NCBI GenBank assembly: GCA_023411795.1
Contig: JAEYOK010000003.1
Location: 1 to 64,000, forward strand
Origin: Bacillota bacterium
GTDB taxonomy: Bacteria; Bacillota; Clostridia; DSM-8532
Reading direction: 5' to 3'
Length of the DNA: 64,000 bases
Below the pieces are notes generated by a model that was not told the DNA's origin, did not search any database, and worked only from the letters and a program-made list of their open reading frames with translations. Below are positions 44,309 through 52,805 of this stretch, in pieces. Positions within the stretch are counted from its first letter, which is position 1; each line of letters begins with the position of its first letter. Both the position numbers and the translations under genes were made by a program.

Positions 44309-45489
44309 GATTTTTAAGTATTTTGAAAAATCGTCTTCGGGTCCTTTTTTCTGACAAACTATTTGTTTTGGCTATATTAGTTATACCAATCCTGCTTTCC
44401 CTTATATCGGGCTATGCTCAGAGAAAGGAAAAGCTCGGGTATGTTCCTGTTTTTTTGGTTGATGATGATAAAACTGATAGTTCTAAACTTTTGGTGGAGC
44501 GCCTTTATGAAAAAGAAGGGCTTCAGGTAAAAAAAGGGCTGTTACAGGACGGGCAAAAAGAAATCCGGAACAATAACATGGAAGCCATGATTGTAATAGA
44601 GAAAGGCTTTGAAAAGAACCTTAATAACGGAAATATAAATTCCTTAATAACCCTGATAAAGTCGCCCTCCACATATTCCGCAGAGCTTATTAAGGAATTT
44701 ATCGCATCCGAGGTATTGCGGATTTATTCAACCGATTTTACCTATAACTGGCTTAGTACGAAATTTGATGATATTAATCGTCAGGATGTCGGTAAAAGGA
44801 TAGATGAGCAGTGGCAGCCCGATCCCATTATGACTATTACCTATGAAGAGGTAGAGGTTAACACAAGAGGTGATAGAACCATAACCATACCACCTTTTGC
44901 CGCTGCTTCTCTGGGGCTTTTGATTCTTTTTGTCATGCTTGGGCTTCTTTTCGGCAGCGGGTGGCTCTGTGAAGAAAAGCTTAATGGTACCATACAGAGA
45001 ACCATGTCGGTTAAAGGCGCTCTCCTGCCACTTTTCCTAGGCAATATCGTAGCTTTGTTTATTATGGGCTTATTTCTCACTGCTGTTTTTATCGTAATCC
45101 AATGGGTATTCTTTGGTGTGCTTTTAATAAACGGACCTTTATCTTTATTGGTGATTGTTTTATATATACTTTGTGTGGCCTCAATCAGTATGTTTCTCGC
45201 TACCGTTTTTGAATCTCCCCACCAGTTACAGGCTTCCGCTCCTGTTCTTGCTCTTATAACCGGTATTATGGGGGGATGTCTCTGGAATCTGGCCGGGGTT
45301 CCAAAGCCTCTTTTATCCATGGCCTTGTTAACTCCTCAAGGGTGGACCTTACAGGCCCTGACAAACCTGTTTGCTGCACCTGACCAATGGGAATATGCAT
45401 CATTTACGGCAATAATGCTAGGGGGAGCCTCAATTATGATGATTTTCTTATCCTACTTTGGTTTAAAAAGAGCTATCAGGAAGATATAA
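44305..45489 (+). CDS. ABC-2 type exporter permease, second subunit
   Basis: A 394-residue paralogue of the preceding permease: an N-terminal helix (FVLAILVIPILLSLISGYAQ), an external domain and a C-terminal bundle with FGSGWLCEEKLNGTIQRTMS and GIMGGCLWNLAGVPKPLLS. Its ATG overlaps the stop of the previous gene. The operon ends three bases before the convergent stop of the next gene, leaving no room for an ordinary terminator. Confidence 0.88.
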   Translation: MRFLSILKNRLRVLFSDKLFVLAILVIPILLSLISGYAQRKEKLGYVPVFLVDDDKTDSSKLLVERLYEKEGLQVKKGLLQDGQKEIRNNNMEAMIVIEKGFEKNLNNGNINSLITLIKSPSTYSAELIKEFIASEVLRIYSTDFTYNWLSTKFDDINRQDVGKRIDEQWQPDPIMTITYEEVEVNTRGDRTITIPPFAAASLGLLILFVMLGLLFGSGWLCEEKLNGTIQRTMSVKGALLPLFLGNIVALFIMGLFLTAVFIVIQWVFFGVLLINGPLSLLVIVLYILCVASISMFLATVFESPHQLQASAPVLALITGIMGGCLWNLAGVPKPLLSMALLTPQGWTLQALTNLFAAPDQWEYASFTAIMLGGASIMMIFLSYFGLKRAIRKI

Positions 45490-45492
45490 ATA

Positions 45493-47118
45493 TCAGAATG
45501 CACCGGTTAGTCGTCCCAAGGCTTCTATTTTCAAATTGATTTCCTCTGATAGCTGATTTAGTTCATCATCAGTGGCTGTTTTAAGGTCTAAAACGTCGTC
45601 AGGATCGGGCATTGTAATTTCCTTTCCGTATACCGTTTCGGTGTCGTAGTAGAAACCCATACTGTAGATATCAGCGCTCAAAAAGGGCATATCGAATACA
45701 AGCTTACCTTTATAATCTCGTTCGATTATTCGTTTTTTTGAATCTCTGGTTTTGGTACCGCTTAAGTCAATAGCTATACTGCCTTTATCTATTAAAGCCG
45801 GAATATCATATTCAAATAAAGCTTCAAGGGTTTGTTTAACCTCATTCTTATCATTTAGTTCTTCAACAGAATCAATGGATATGGAGCTGTGAATTGAATT
45901 ATGAGGCATGTTCTTATCGATGTCCAGATTGAATGCAAAATTGTTAGTATCATTGGACTTATTATAGTCTTTTTTAATGCCTAGCAGTGTTTTATCCTCG
46001 TCATTATTTGAGCTGATAAGAAAACTAAATGCATAGGAGAGGCCATTAAAGCGCTGCTGGCTAATATATGATACTCCCTGCCCATCTGCTTCCTTATCGG
46101 GATTAACTATGAATTTAACAATATCAAGGCCATCAATATATACCTTTAAGGTTATTTCGGGGAATTTTGTATTTTCGATGTCTTTTACTAATTGGGATAG
46201 GTTTTTTATGTAATTTTCTTTACTAAGTATCTCAGCGTATTCCTTTTCACCTATAATATCCATGCATTTTTTTAAGTTACCCGCTGTGAGATCGTAAAAA
46301 TCATCATCACTTTTGACTCTGGTAAGGATATTGGAGGCTAATTCCTTTTGAGAATTTTCGTCCAGTATTATGGTAATTTCCTGACATTTTATATTCTCAC
46401 CGAGAACCTCTGTTTTTGCACCTCTTTTTATTGACATATCTTTTGAGCTAATGCTATTTAAAGCCTCTTTCGAATAACCTAAAATTATTGATTTAGCAGC
46501 TTTTCTGTCAATTTTAATCTCTTCAAAAATCTTTGCCATAATCCAAGGATCCATATTATTAATGGAGTCCCAATACTCCTGGGGGACCTCGGGGAAGAAA
46601 TAAGAAAGCCGTCCTAAGTCCTCCATGTTTCCTGCAATAGTTTTGTTGGAGAGTTCATCAATTCCGAAATTAAACCTTTTACCTTCAAAGGATATCCTGG
46701 TGGTTATAATGGGATTTAATAAATAGCTTAAACCAAATTCCACAGACTGCTTTCTGTTTTTTACATCAATTTGGCTATCATATTTAAACGCCATATTATT
46801 GATATAATGAAGTGAATCGGCAGCCATATCTGAAGGAAGAAAAAGCGATAATAACTTTTCATCGATGGAAATACCTAATCTGGCTTCCTCTTGGATTGTG
46901 TTATCTAATATAGGAGATAAGTACCTGTCTTCAAAGAAGGTCATGTTTTTATCAATAGAATCGAAGAGCTTATTAGCGCTGCTATAACCTGCTGCCATCA
47001 ATGTAGTTTTTGCGGGAAAGAAGGTATGATAACCAAGTATAGTAACACCGGTTATTAAAAGCACAATGAACGCCAGTCCGATAAGGACTTTATATATAGT
47101 TTTTTTCTTTAAGCTCAT
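45493..47118 (-). CDS. Membrane-anchored extracytoplasmic protein of unknown function
   Basis: A 541-residue protein with one N-terminal membrane helix (about 9-31, IGLAFIVLLITGVTILGYH) and no lipobox, so it is probably anchored with the rest outside. The external part alternates strands and charged helices, with a repeat-like architecture (two beta-rich halves around FDMPFLSADIYSMGFYYD). It ends in a short acidic coiled coil. I do not recognise a named family with confidence. GGCGG precedes the ATG. It converges on the ABC exporter operon but shows no functional link. Confidence 0.7.
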   Translation of the reverse strand: MSLKKKTIYKVLIGLAFIVLLITGVTILGYHTFFPAKTTLMAAGYSSANKLFDSIDKNMTFFEDRYLSPILDNTIQEEARLGISIDEKLLSLFLPSDMAADSLHYINNMAFKYDSQIDVKNRKQSVEFGLSYLLNPIITTRISFEGKRFNFGIDELSNKTIAGNMEDLGRLSYFFPEVPQEYWDSINNMDPWIMAKIFEEIKIDRKAAKSIILGYSKEALNSISSKDMSIKRGAKTEVLGENIKCQEITIILDENSQKELASNILTRVKSDDDFYDLTAGNLKKCMDIIGEKEYAEILSKENYIKNLSQLVKDIENTKFPEITLKVYIDGLDIVKFIVNPDKEADGQGVSYISQQRFNGLSYAFSFLISSNNDEDKTLLGIKKDYNKSNDTNNFAFNLDIDKNMPHNSIHSSISIDSVEELNDKNEVKQTLEALFEYDIPALIDKGSIAIDLSGTKTRDSKKRIIERDYKGKLVFDMPFLSADIYSMGFYYDTETVYGKEITMPDPDDVLDLKTATDDELNQLSEEINLKIEALGRLTGAF

Positions 47119-47170
47119 AAGAACCGCCTTTAGCTATTTACTCAAAGTATATTTTATCATATTTCCATAT

Positions 47171-47283
47171 GAATGAGTAAAGGGGACGTTCACTTTCACT
47201 CATTAAGGCGGCAGATATTATTCCAGAGTGAGTAAAGGGGACGTTGACTTTCACTCATTAATGTAGAGTAAAGGGAACGCAAC
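47171..47283. repeat. REP-like imperfect palindromic repeat, two full copies and one partial
   Basis: Units at 47171-47205 and 47226-47260 share about 33 of 35 bases (GAGTAAAGGGGACGTT core). Each has AATGAGT/GAGTGAGT and ACTCATT arms, so each can fold. A third partial copy with AGAGTAAAGGGAACG begins at 47265. No target-site duplication or gene is associated. Confidence 0.75.
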
Positions 47284-47415
47284 AAGAATTATTCAACAGA
47301 AGCGTACGCTACTCATTTATAGCTGAAAATTCTGGTGACGCAACGCGTCAGTTGCCGCCTGATTTTGCGGCAACAAGAATTATTCAACAGAAGCGTGCTG
47401 TGTACGCTTCTGTTG
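47280..47415. repeat. Second repeat family with two perfect hairpins
   Basis: A block AACAAGAATTATTCAACAGA occurs at 47281-47300 and again at 47372-47391, both followed by AGCGT. The second copy forms CAACAGAAGCGT-7-ACGCTTCTGTTG (47385-47415). Just before it lies GTTGCCGC-8-GCGGCAAC (47351-47374). The hairpins may end transcription coming from the left or stabilise a short RNA. Confidence 0.7.
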
Positions 47416-47519
47416 TAACCAAAGCGAAATACTCTGTTAACATAATTACCCTGTCCTCTACTGACTGTTTATGTTAAGCTTTTTCTATGAGGTCTTTTAT
47501 AATTTCAGGGGGTTCTTAC

Positions 47520-50500
47520 ATGAGAAAAAATCTAACGAAAGTACTAAAATCATTTATTTCAATGCTCTTATGCATATCATTAATCCTTACATTGGTAGTC
47601 GGAGACAGTGCTCTTGCAGCAATTCAAGACTTCAGCTCCACTAAAATATACTATGATGAGGAGCGGGTTATAGCCCCGGGGGTTACCTTAAATTCTTGGA
47701 AGGGTATAAATGGCAGTGCCTACAAAGTGGGACACACTATTACTTTTAACCCAAATACTTCAGATGCAAAAGTGCTTGCGGCTTTCGGTAACAGTGTTAA
47801 CAGCAGAAAAACCTTAAGCAGCACTTCTAAAATAGAAGAAACCAAACAGGGAGTATCCATAATAGGGGGTATAAATGGAGACTATTATTACCTTGAAAAT
47901 GGGGTTCCTATTGGTTTATTAATCCAAAACGGCAAGCTTATAAGCTATAGCAATACTAAATGGAACGCTATAGGCTTTAATAAAGACGGTTCGGTTGTTA
48001 TTGACGCCCCCAATTTAGACATGAATTTTACCCATAGAGGGAAGCAATATAATTTCGGAAACTTCAACAAAGCTCAGAATGATTGGGGACCGTACCTCTA
48101 CAGCAGTGATTTTGGCGCCAATACAGCGACTACTGTTCCTAGTCTGGAAGTAATTCTTGATATCACATCAGGTGAACTTAAAGTAGGCGGAACAGTAACA
48201 GCTAAGGTTACCGGCATCAAATTAAATGCCAAAGCTACTCCTATCGGAGCAAACCAACTTGTTTTGTCAGCAAGAAACGATAAGCCGGGTTATAGCATTC
48301 TGGCTAATTTCCTAATGGGGGATGAACTGACCTTTACCTTCCGTGACGTGGAGAACAAATGGTCCAATGTTGAACAAGCCATTGGCGGAGACAAAATATT
48401 GATAAATAACGGAGTAATTATACAGGGACTATCGTCAACAAATTATTCCCCCACTACCGCAGTAGGGGTTAAAGCTGACGGAGAAGTTGTTTTTTATCAG
48501 GTAGACGGAAGAAGCACTTCAAGTCAAGGTGTTTCAAGCCTGGAAACTGCTCAATTTCTTTTTAAAGCAGGTTGTATAAAAGCTATTCAGCTTGACGGGG
48601 GAGGGTCCTCTGCCGTTATAGCAAGAATGCCAGGACATAGTAGCCCGGGACTATTAAATATCCCGTCAGACGGTGCCGAAAGAGCCAATTCCAACGGGTT
48701 AATATTGGTTTCAAAAAGCAGCATTGCAATAAAGGAAGGCTCGGCTGTTAAAAACACCACTGCTCAAAAGCTTCATACATATCCCGGTAAGGTCTATGCT
48801 CTTCCTAATACAGCAGTACAATTTTCGGCTCTTGCAACCAATGAGAGTTATTTACCGGTTAATCTCCCATCAGAGATCAAATGGGTGACCAGTGCAGGAC
48901 AGATAGATTCCAGCGGGAAGCTTATAGTTGGTAAGCAGCCCGGAAATTACTCTATCTTAGCTGTTAATGGTCTTATGGCAGGCGCCTCAGAAATTACCGT
49001 TCCGGATAAAGTGACTTCTTTAAAACCCTCGAAGAGCTTATTAACACTTCTTCCGGGTGACACGATGGATTTAAGCTGTGAGGCCTATATTCAAAATATC
49101 AAGGTTGTAAGTACAGATAGCTCCTTTAACTGGCAGGTTGAAGGAAACATAGGAACTATAACCCAAGAAGGCGTTTTTACCATGTCAAAGGACGCTCAGG
49201 GTAAGGGCCGCATTATAGTTAGCTATGGCGATAAAAATGCCTATATCGATGTTAATATTCCCGCCACACCCAATGCCATAGAAGATTTCGAAGGCGCAGT
49301 AGGATGGGGTTATACTAAAGTGAGAGCCAAATCGGCAAACGTCTCTGTTATACAGGATGCAACCTTGGCCAGATCGGGAAGCGGAGTTTTGAAGCTAGAC
49401 TACGATTTTACTCTGGACAGCGGAGTTGAAAAAGGTGTTGCCGGTGTTTATGCCTATACGCTTAATCCTAATACAAAAGCGAAAGTTGAACTCTCCATAA
49501 ATGGCGATCCGGTGGCTATCGGAATGTGGGTCTACGGTGATAACAGTAAATCATGGCTGCGGGGTAGCATAAAGGATGGAAACGGCCAGAGCTTTTATGT
49601 GGATTATACTTCCGACTACAACGTAAGTACCGGAACAGGCGGAATCGACTGGACGGGTTGGAAATATGTCGAAGCAAAGATTCCTTCAAGTAAAAAGGGT
49701 CCGTTTACTTTTGAGACTCCCATCAGGGTAATGTGTTCAAGAGATGACATGAGAACCAAAGGGACCTTGTATTTTGATCAAATACGAGCAATATATAACG
49801 GTGCAGAATCAGTAATTCAGGAGCCTGTTGTGAAATTAACCTCACCTGCTGATAATACTGCTATAAAGACAGGTAAGATTCCTCTTTCGGCTGAAATAGT
49901 TGTTGACCCAAGGGGGACAGGTGTTGATATAAATAGTGTGAACGTGCTATTGGACAATGTTGCGTTGTCAGGGTTATCGATAACAGGAACCACTAATATA
50001 TCCATAACAGGTGAGCTGGGTACAGAATTGCCTCTGGCAGACGGCTACCATACTCTTGCAATTAATTATACCGATCTAGCAGGAAAGAAGGGGACAAAAG
50101 CTATTACCTTTACGGTAGAAACAGGAGCTCCACGTATTATAGCCACTACAGTCCCCACTGTTACCGAGGGTGGCAGCTTTACAACCACATTGGAGATTAA
50201 TAATCCGAAGAATTTGCGGAAAGTATATATTGATCTTGCCTATGACACAAGTAAAGTTGAAGTGATGGATTCAGACAGTCAGAAAGCAGGCTTGCAGGTA
50301 GCGTTAGAGTCCTGGGCTTTAAAGGGTAAAGTCGTTTCCCATAAAGTAGACACGGCTAACGGACGAATAGTTATTGAGATTGATAATCTGACAAATCTAT
50401 CGACCGGTGACATTGCAAAGCTTGGAACTATAACATTCAAGGCAAAGCCTTCCCTTGATAGTACCCAGATTAAGCTTCATTTAGGAGCAATGATTGTGGG

Positions 50501-50807
50501 AGCTAATCCAAAAAGCCAAAGATTTAATTTACCTGATATGAATGTTAGCGTAGACTATCCTTTGATACTCAAAATTGAAGGAATAAATCCCGGAGATACT
50601 ACTGTTATAACAGTAGCCGATAAGAGCGGGAAGCCCGTAGAAGGTGCGGAGATTTATCTTAATGATATTTCATATCCATTCTGGGTAACCGATAGTAACG
50701 GACAGGTGACGACTAAACTAATGGCGTCAATGTTGGAGAAAGAAACACTAAAGGTCAGAGCTAAAAAGGATGGACAAATAAGTAAAGCTTTGATTTTAGG
50801 TGAGTAG
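47520..50807 (+). CDS. Secreted phosphodiester glycosidase-domain protein with Ig-like and cohesin-like modules
   Basis: A 1095-residue exported protein. A signal peptide (about 1-35) ends near DSALAA. Residues about 80-400 are an NAGPA/DUF2233 phosphodiester glycosidase domain with INGDYYYLENGVP and the catalytic QLDGGGSSAVIAR (about 356). Then come a Big_2-like module (about 425-500), another Ig-like domain, a carbohydrate-binding-like beta-sandwich (about 585-760), an Ig-like repeat (about 775-865), a cohesin-like domain (about 870-1005, with LRKVYIDLAYDTSKVEVMD) and a C-terminal peptidase-regulatory-like domain. I start it at the ATG at 47520 behind GGGGG. There is no sortase motif or dockerin. 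It probably trims or modifies cell-surface phospho-glycans. Confidence 0.82.
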   Translation: MRKNLTKVLKSFISMLLCISLILTLVVGDSALAAIQDFSSTKIYYDEERVIAPGVTLNSWKGINGSAYKVGHTITFNPNTSDAKVLAAFGNSVNSRKTLSSTSKIEETKQGVSIIGGINGDYYYLENGVPIGLLIQNGKLISYSNTKWNAIGFNKDGSVVIDAPNLDMNFTHRGKQYNFGNFNKAQNDWGPYLYSSDFGANTATTVPSLEVILDITSGELKVGGTVTAKVTGIKLNAKATPIGANQLVLSARNDKPGYSILANFLMGDELTFTFRDVENKWSNVEQAIGGDKILINNGVIIQGLSSTNYSPTTAVGVKADGEVVFYQVDGRSTSSQGVSSLETAQFLFKAGCIKAIQLDGGGSSAVIARMPGHSSPGLLNIPSDGAERANSNGLILVSKSSIAIKEGSAVKNTTAQKLHTYPGKVYALPNTAVQFSALATNESYLPVNLPSEIKWVTSAGQIDSSGKLIVGKQPGNYSILAVNGLMAGASEITVPDKVTSLKPSKSLLTLLPGDTMDLSCEAYIQNIKVVSTDSSFNWQVEGNIGTITQEGVFTMSKDAQGKGRIIVSYGDKNAYIDVNIPATPNAIEDFEGAVGWGYTKVRAKSANVSVIQDATLARSGSGVLKLDYDFTLDSGVEKGVAGVYAYTLNPNTKAKVELSINGDPVAIGMWVYGDNSKSWLRGSIKDGNGQSFYVDYTSDYNVSTGTGGIDWTGWKYVEAKIPSSKKGPFTFETPIRVMCSRDDMRTKGTLYFDQIRAIYNGAESVIQEPVVKLTSPADNTAIKTGKIPLSAEIVVDPRGTGVDINSVNVLLDNVALSGLSITGTTNISITGELGTELPLADGYHTLAINYTDLAGKKGTKAITFTVETGAPRIIATTVPTVTEGGSFTTTLEINNPKNLRKVYIDLAYDTSKVEVMDSDSQKAGLQVALESWALKGKVVSHKVDTANGRIVIEIDNLTNLSTGDIAKLGTITFKAKPSLDSTQIKLHLGAMIVGANPKSQRFNLPDMNVSVDYPLILKIEGINPGDTTVITVADKSGKPVEGAEIYLNDISYPFWVTDSNGQVTTKLMASMLEKETLKVRAKKDGQISKALILGE

Positions 50808-50881
50808 TAAATGAGAGCATCGAACCGGGGATAAGTCTTTAGAATATTATGAAAATATCAGAGACTTCCCCGGAGGGTGTT

Positions 50882-51067
50882 ATGGATAACAATAACACTA
50901 CTTTCAATATAAACAGGTTGATTTTAATAGGAGCCATCCTGACTTTGCTGGGTGATTTTATCGATTTAGTGATAGCAATACAGGAGTATCGCAGCGGATC
51001 AAATCAGAATTCCAATGATTCTACCAGTGAAATTCCATTCTTATTTGGTCCCGGACGTCGAATTTAA
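50882..51067 (+). CDS. Small single-pass membrane protein
   Basis: A 61-residue protein with one membrane segment (about 12-36, LILIGAILTLLGDFIDLVIA) and a Ser/Asn-rich tail ending FLFGPGRRI. The ATG has GGAGGG five bases upstream, better than an upstream in-frame ATG. It follows the secreted protein gene on the same strand and its stop abuts the stop of the convergent gene. No family is recognised. Confidence 0.65.
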   Translation: MDNNNTTFNINRLILIGAILTLLGDFIDLVIAIQEYRSGSNQNSNDSTSEIPFLFGPGRRI

Positions 51068-52678
51068 TCAATTAGTAAGGTATTCAATAATTTCAGATAG
51101 ACTTTTTCCTTTAAGAGCACCACGGAAATAATTTACCTCTGAATTAACAATCTCATTTAATGCCTTTTGCCCAAGTATCTCAACAGGGGCGAGATCGTCA
51201 GTAAGAATAAGCTTTGTATCGGTCATTTCCACAAGATTATTGCTTATATAACGTGAGATACCGTATAAATCATGCTCGTAAGAAATCTGGTTCGCTATAT
51301 TATTAGTGAAGTTCTCAATCATATCTGAATCATCACTGGCAAAAAGTAATGAGTTGGTCACAACTGATAAATCTGCTCTATAGACTTTGTTAAAGACGCT
51401 TTTTACCGTATTGGCCAGATATTCGGGAACACCTGTAAAACTGCCAGATTTCATATTCACATTAACAATCAATACTCCGCCGGGCTTTAAATGCTCCTTT
51501 ATTATCTTAAAAAACTCTTGGGTGGACATATGGAAGGGTACGGTAATATCCTGATATGCGTCTGCCAAAATGATATCATATTGTTTAGCATTGGGAGTCG
51601 AGAAAAAGCTTCTGCCATCGTTAATATAGACATTGGCTTCATCTTCTTGCAGATTGAAATATTCTGTAGCCAGGTCTGCAATTTTAGCGTCAATCTCTAC
51701 TGCATCGGTAGTCACGTTAGGCACATACTTTTTTAGCTGTTTTGGGAAGGTGCCTGTTCCCAGACCCAATACTAGGACGTCCAGCTCCTTTTCAGGGGAC
51801 ATATCCTTAATAAAATAAGGAGCCATGAGAGCATATTCATAATAGTAACCGGACAGTGAACCATCCTTTTTATATATGGATTGAACGCCGAAGGCAACAT
51901 TTGTTGACAAAATAACAGAATCCGGGGTCTCCTCAACCTGCAGATAATTGTATAATGACTCCCCTTCGTAGACTATGTTTGATTTCCAGAAAGCATAAGA
52001 ATCATTAAACGGAATTAACAAAAAAACCACTAGAAGAACAGCCGTTATAGTGTTTCTAAGGGCGTTTTTTTTAGAGAAAAGAAAATACAGGGCACATACA
52101 ATGTTTAGAAGCAGCGCAAACAAAAGAAAGGTCTTGCTTGTACCGATATAGGGGATTGTAAAGAATGTCGGTACGAAAGTCCCGATAATACTTCCTATGG
52201 TTCCCATGGCATAGATTTGACCTGCAACACGGCCTTTGTTTTCTGAGTCTTCCACTCCCAGCTTGACTAAGTAAGGGGAGACCATACCCAGAAGCGTCAT
52301 AGGCAGGGAGAATATAACAAGGCATGATAAAGCCGAGCCCATCAATACAATATCACTTCCGGGGAAAATCAGCACCACAAGGCCGGCCATACCCAAGATT
52401 AAATATTTGCCTATAAAAGGAATTAGAGCAATCCATACTGATGCAATCCAAATATAGAAGTAAAGACGTCCTAAGCTTTTATGCTTGTCAGCACTTCTAC
52501 CGCCTATTACATTTCCTATGCTCATACAAATCATGATAAGTCCGATGATGACAGTCCAGACAATTTGTGAAGAGCTGAAATATGGCGCCAATAGTTTAGA
52601 GCAGGAAAGTTCAACTGCCATAACTGTCATGCCTGACAGAAAGGAGGTAATGTAAAGAATAAGGTTGTTCCTCTTCAT
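51068..52678 (-). CDS. Spermidine synthase-like methyltransferase-fold protein fused to a membrane domain
   Basis: A 536-residue protein. Residues 1 to about 235 hold seven or eight membrane helices (FLSGMTVMAVELSCSKLLAP, GNVIGGRSADKHKSLGRLYF). Residues about 250-510 are a spermidine-synthase fold with the nucleotide-binding LVLGLGTGTFPKQLK, the acidic VEIDAKIADLATEYF, NDGRSFF and ADAYQDITVPFHMST. The fused form is common in bacteria and its substrate is not settled; an aminopropyl transferase is one possibility. AAGGAG precedes the ATG. Convergent with the small membrane protein gene with no gap. Confidence 0.85.
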   Translation of the reverse strand: MKRNNLILYITSFLSGMTVMAVELSCSKLLAPYFSSSQIVWTVIIGLIMICMSIGNVIGGRSADKHKSLGRLYFYIWIASVWIALIPFIGKYLILGMAGLVVLIFPGSDIVLMGSALSCLVIFSLPMTLLGMVSPYLVKLGVEDSENKGRVAGQIYAMGTIGSIIGTFVPTFFTIPYIGTSKTFLLFALLLNIVCALYFLFSKKNALRNTITAVLLVVFLLIPFNDSYAFWKSNIVYEGESLYNYLQVEETPDSVILSTNVAFGVQSIYKKDGSLSGYYYEYALMAPYFIKDMSPEKELDVLVLGLGTGTFPKQLKKYVPNVTTDAVEIDAKIADLATEYFNLQEDEANVYINDGRSFFSTPNAKQYDIILADAYQDITVPFHMSTQEFFKIIKEHLKPGGVLIVNVNMKSGSFTGVPEYLANTVKSVFNKVYRADLSVVTNSLLFASDDSDMIENFTNNIANQISYEHDLYGISRYISNNLVEMTDTKLILTDDLAPVEILGQKALNEIVNSEVNYFRGALKGKSLSEIIEYLTN

Positions 52679-52805
52679 GTAAATTTATCTCCTTAATATG
52701 TTTTTGCTTTTTGAAGGTTAAAGATATTTTATCATTAAATTGCAATAAGTGACAGTAGTTTAGTCTATATAGGTAAGTATCTATAGAACTACTCACAATT
52801 ACATA

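Noticed and set aside
47171..47415. Possible CRISPR array
   Set aside because: Only two or three units, imperfect, with no regular unique spacers and no cas genes nearby.
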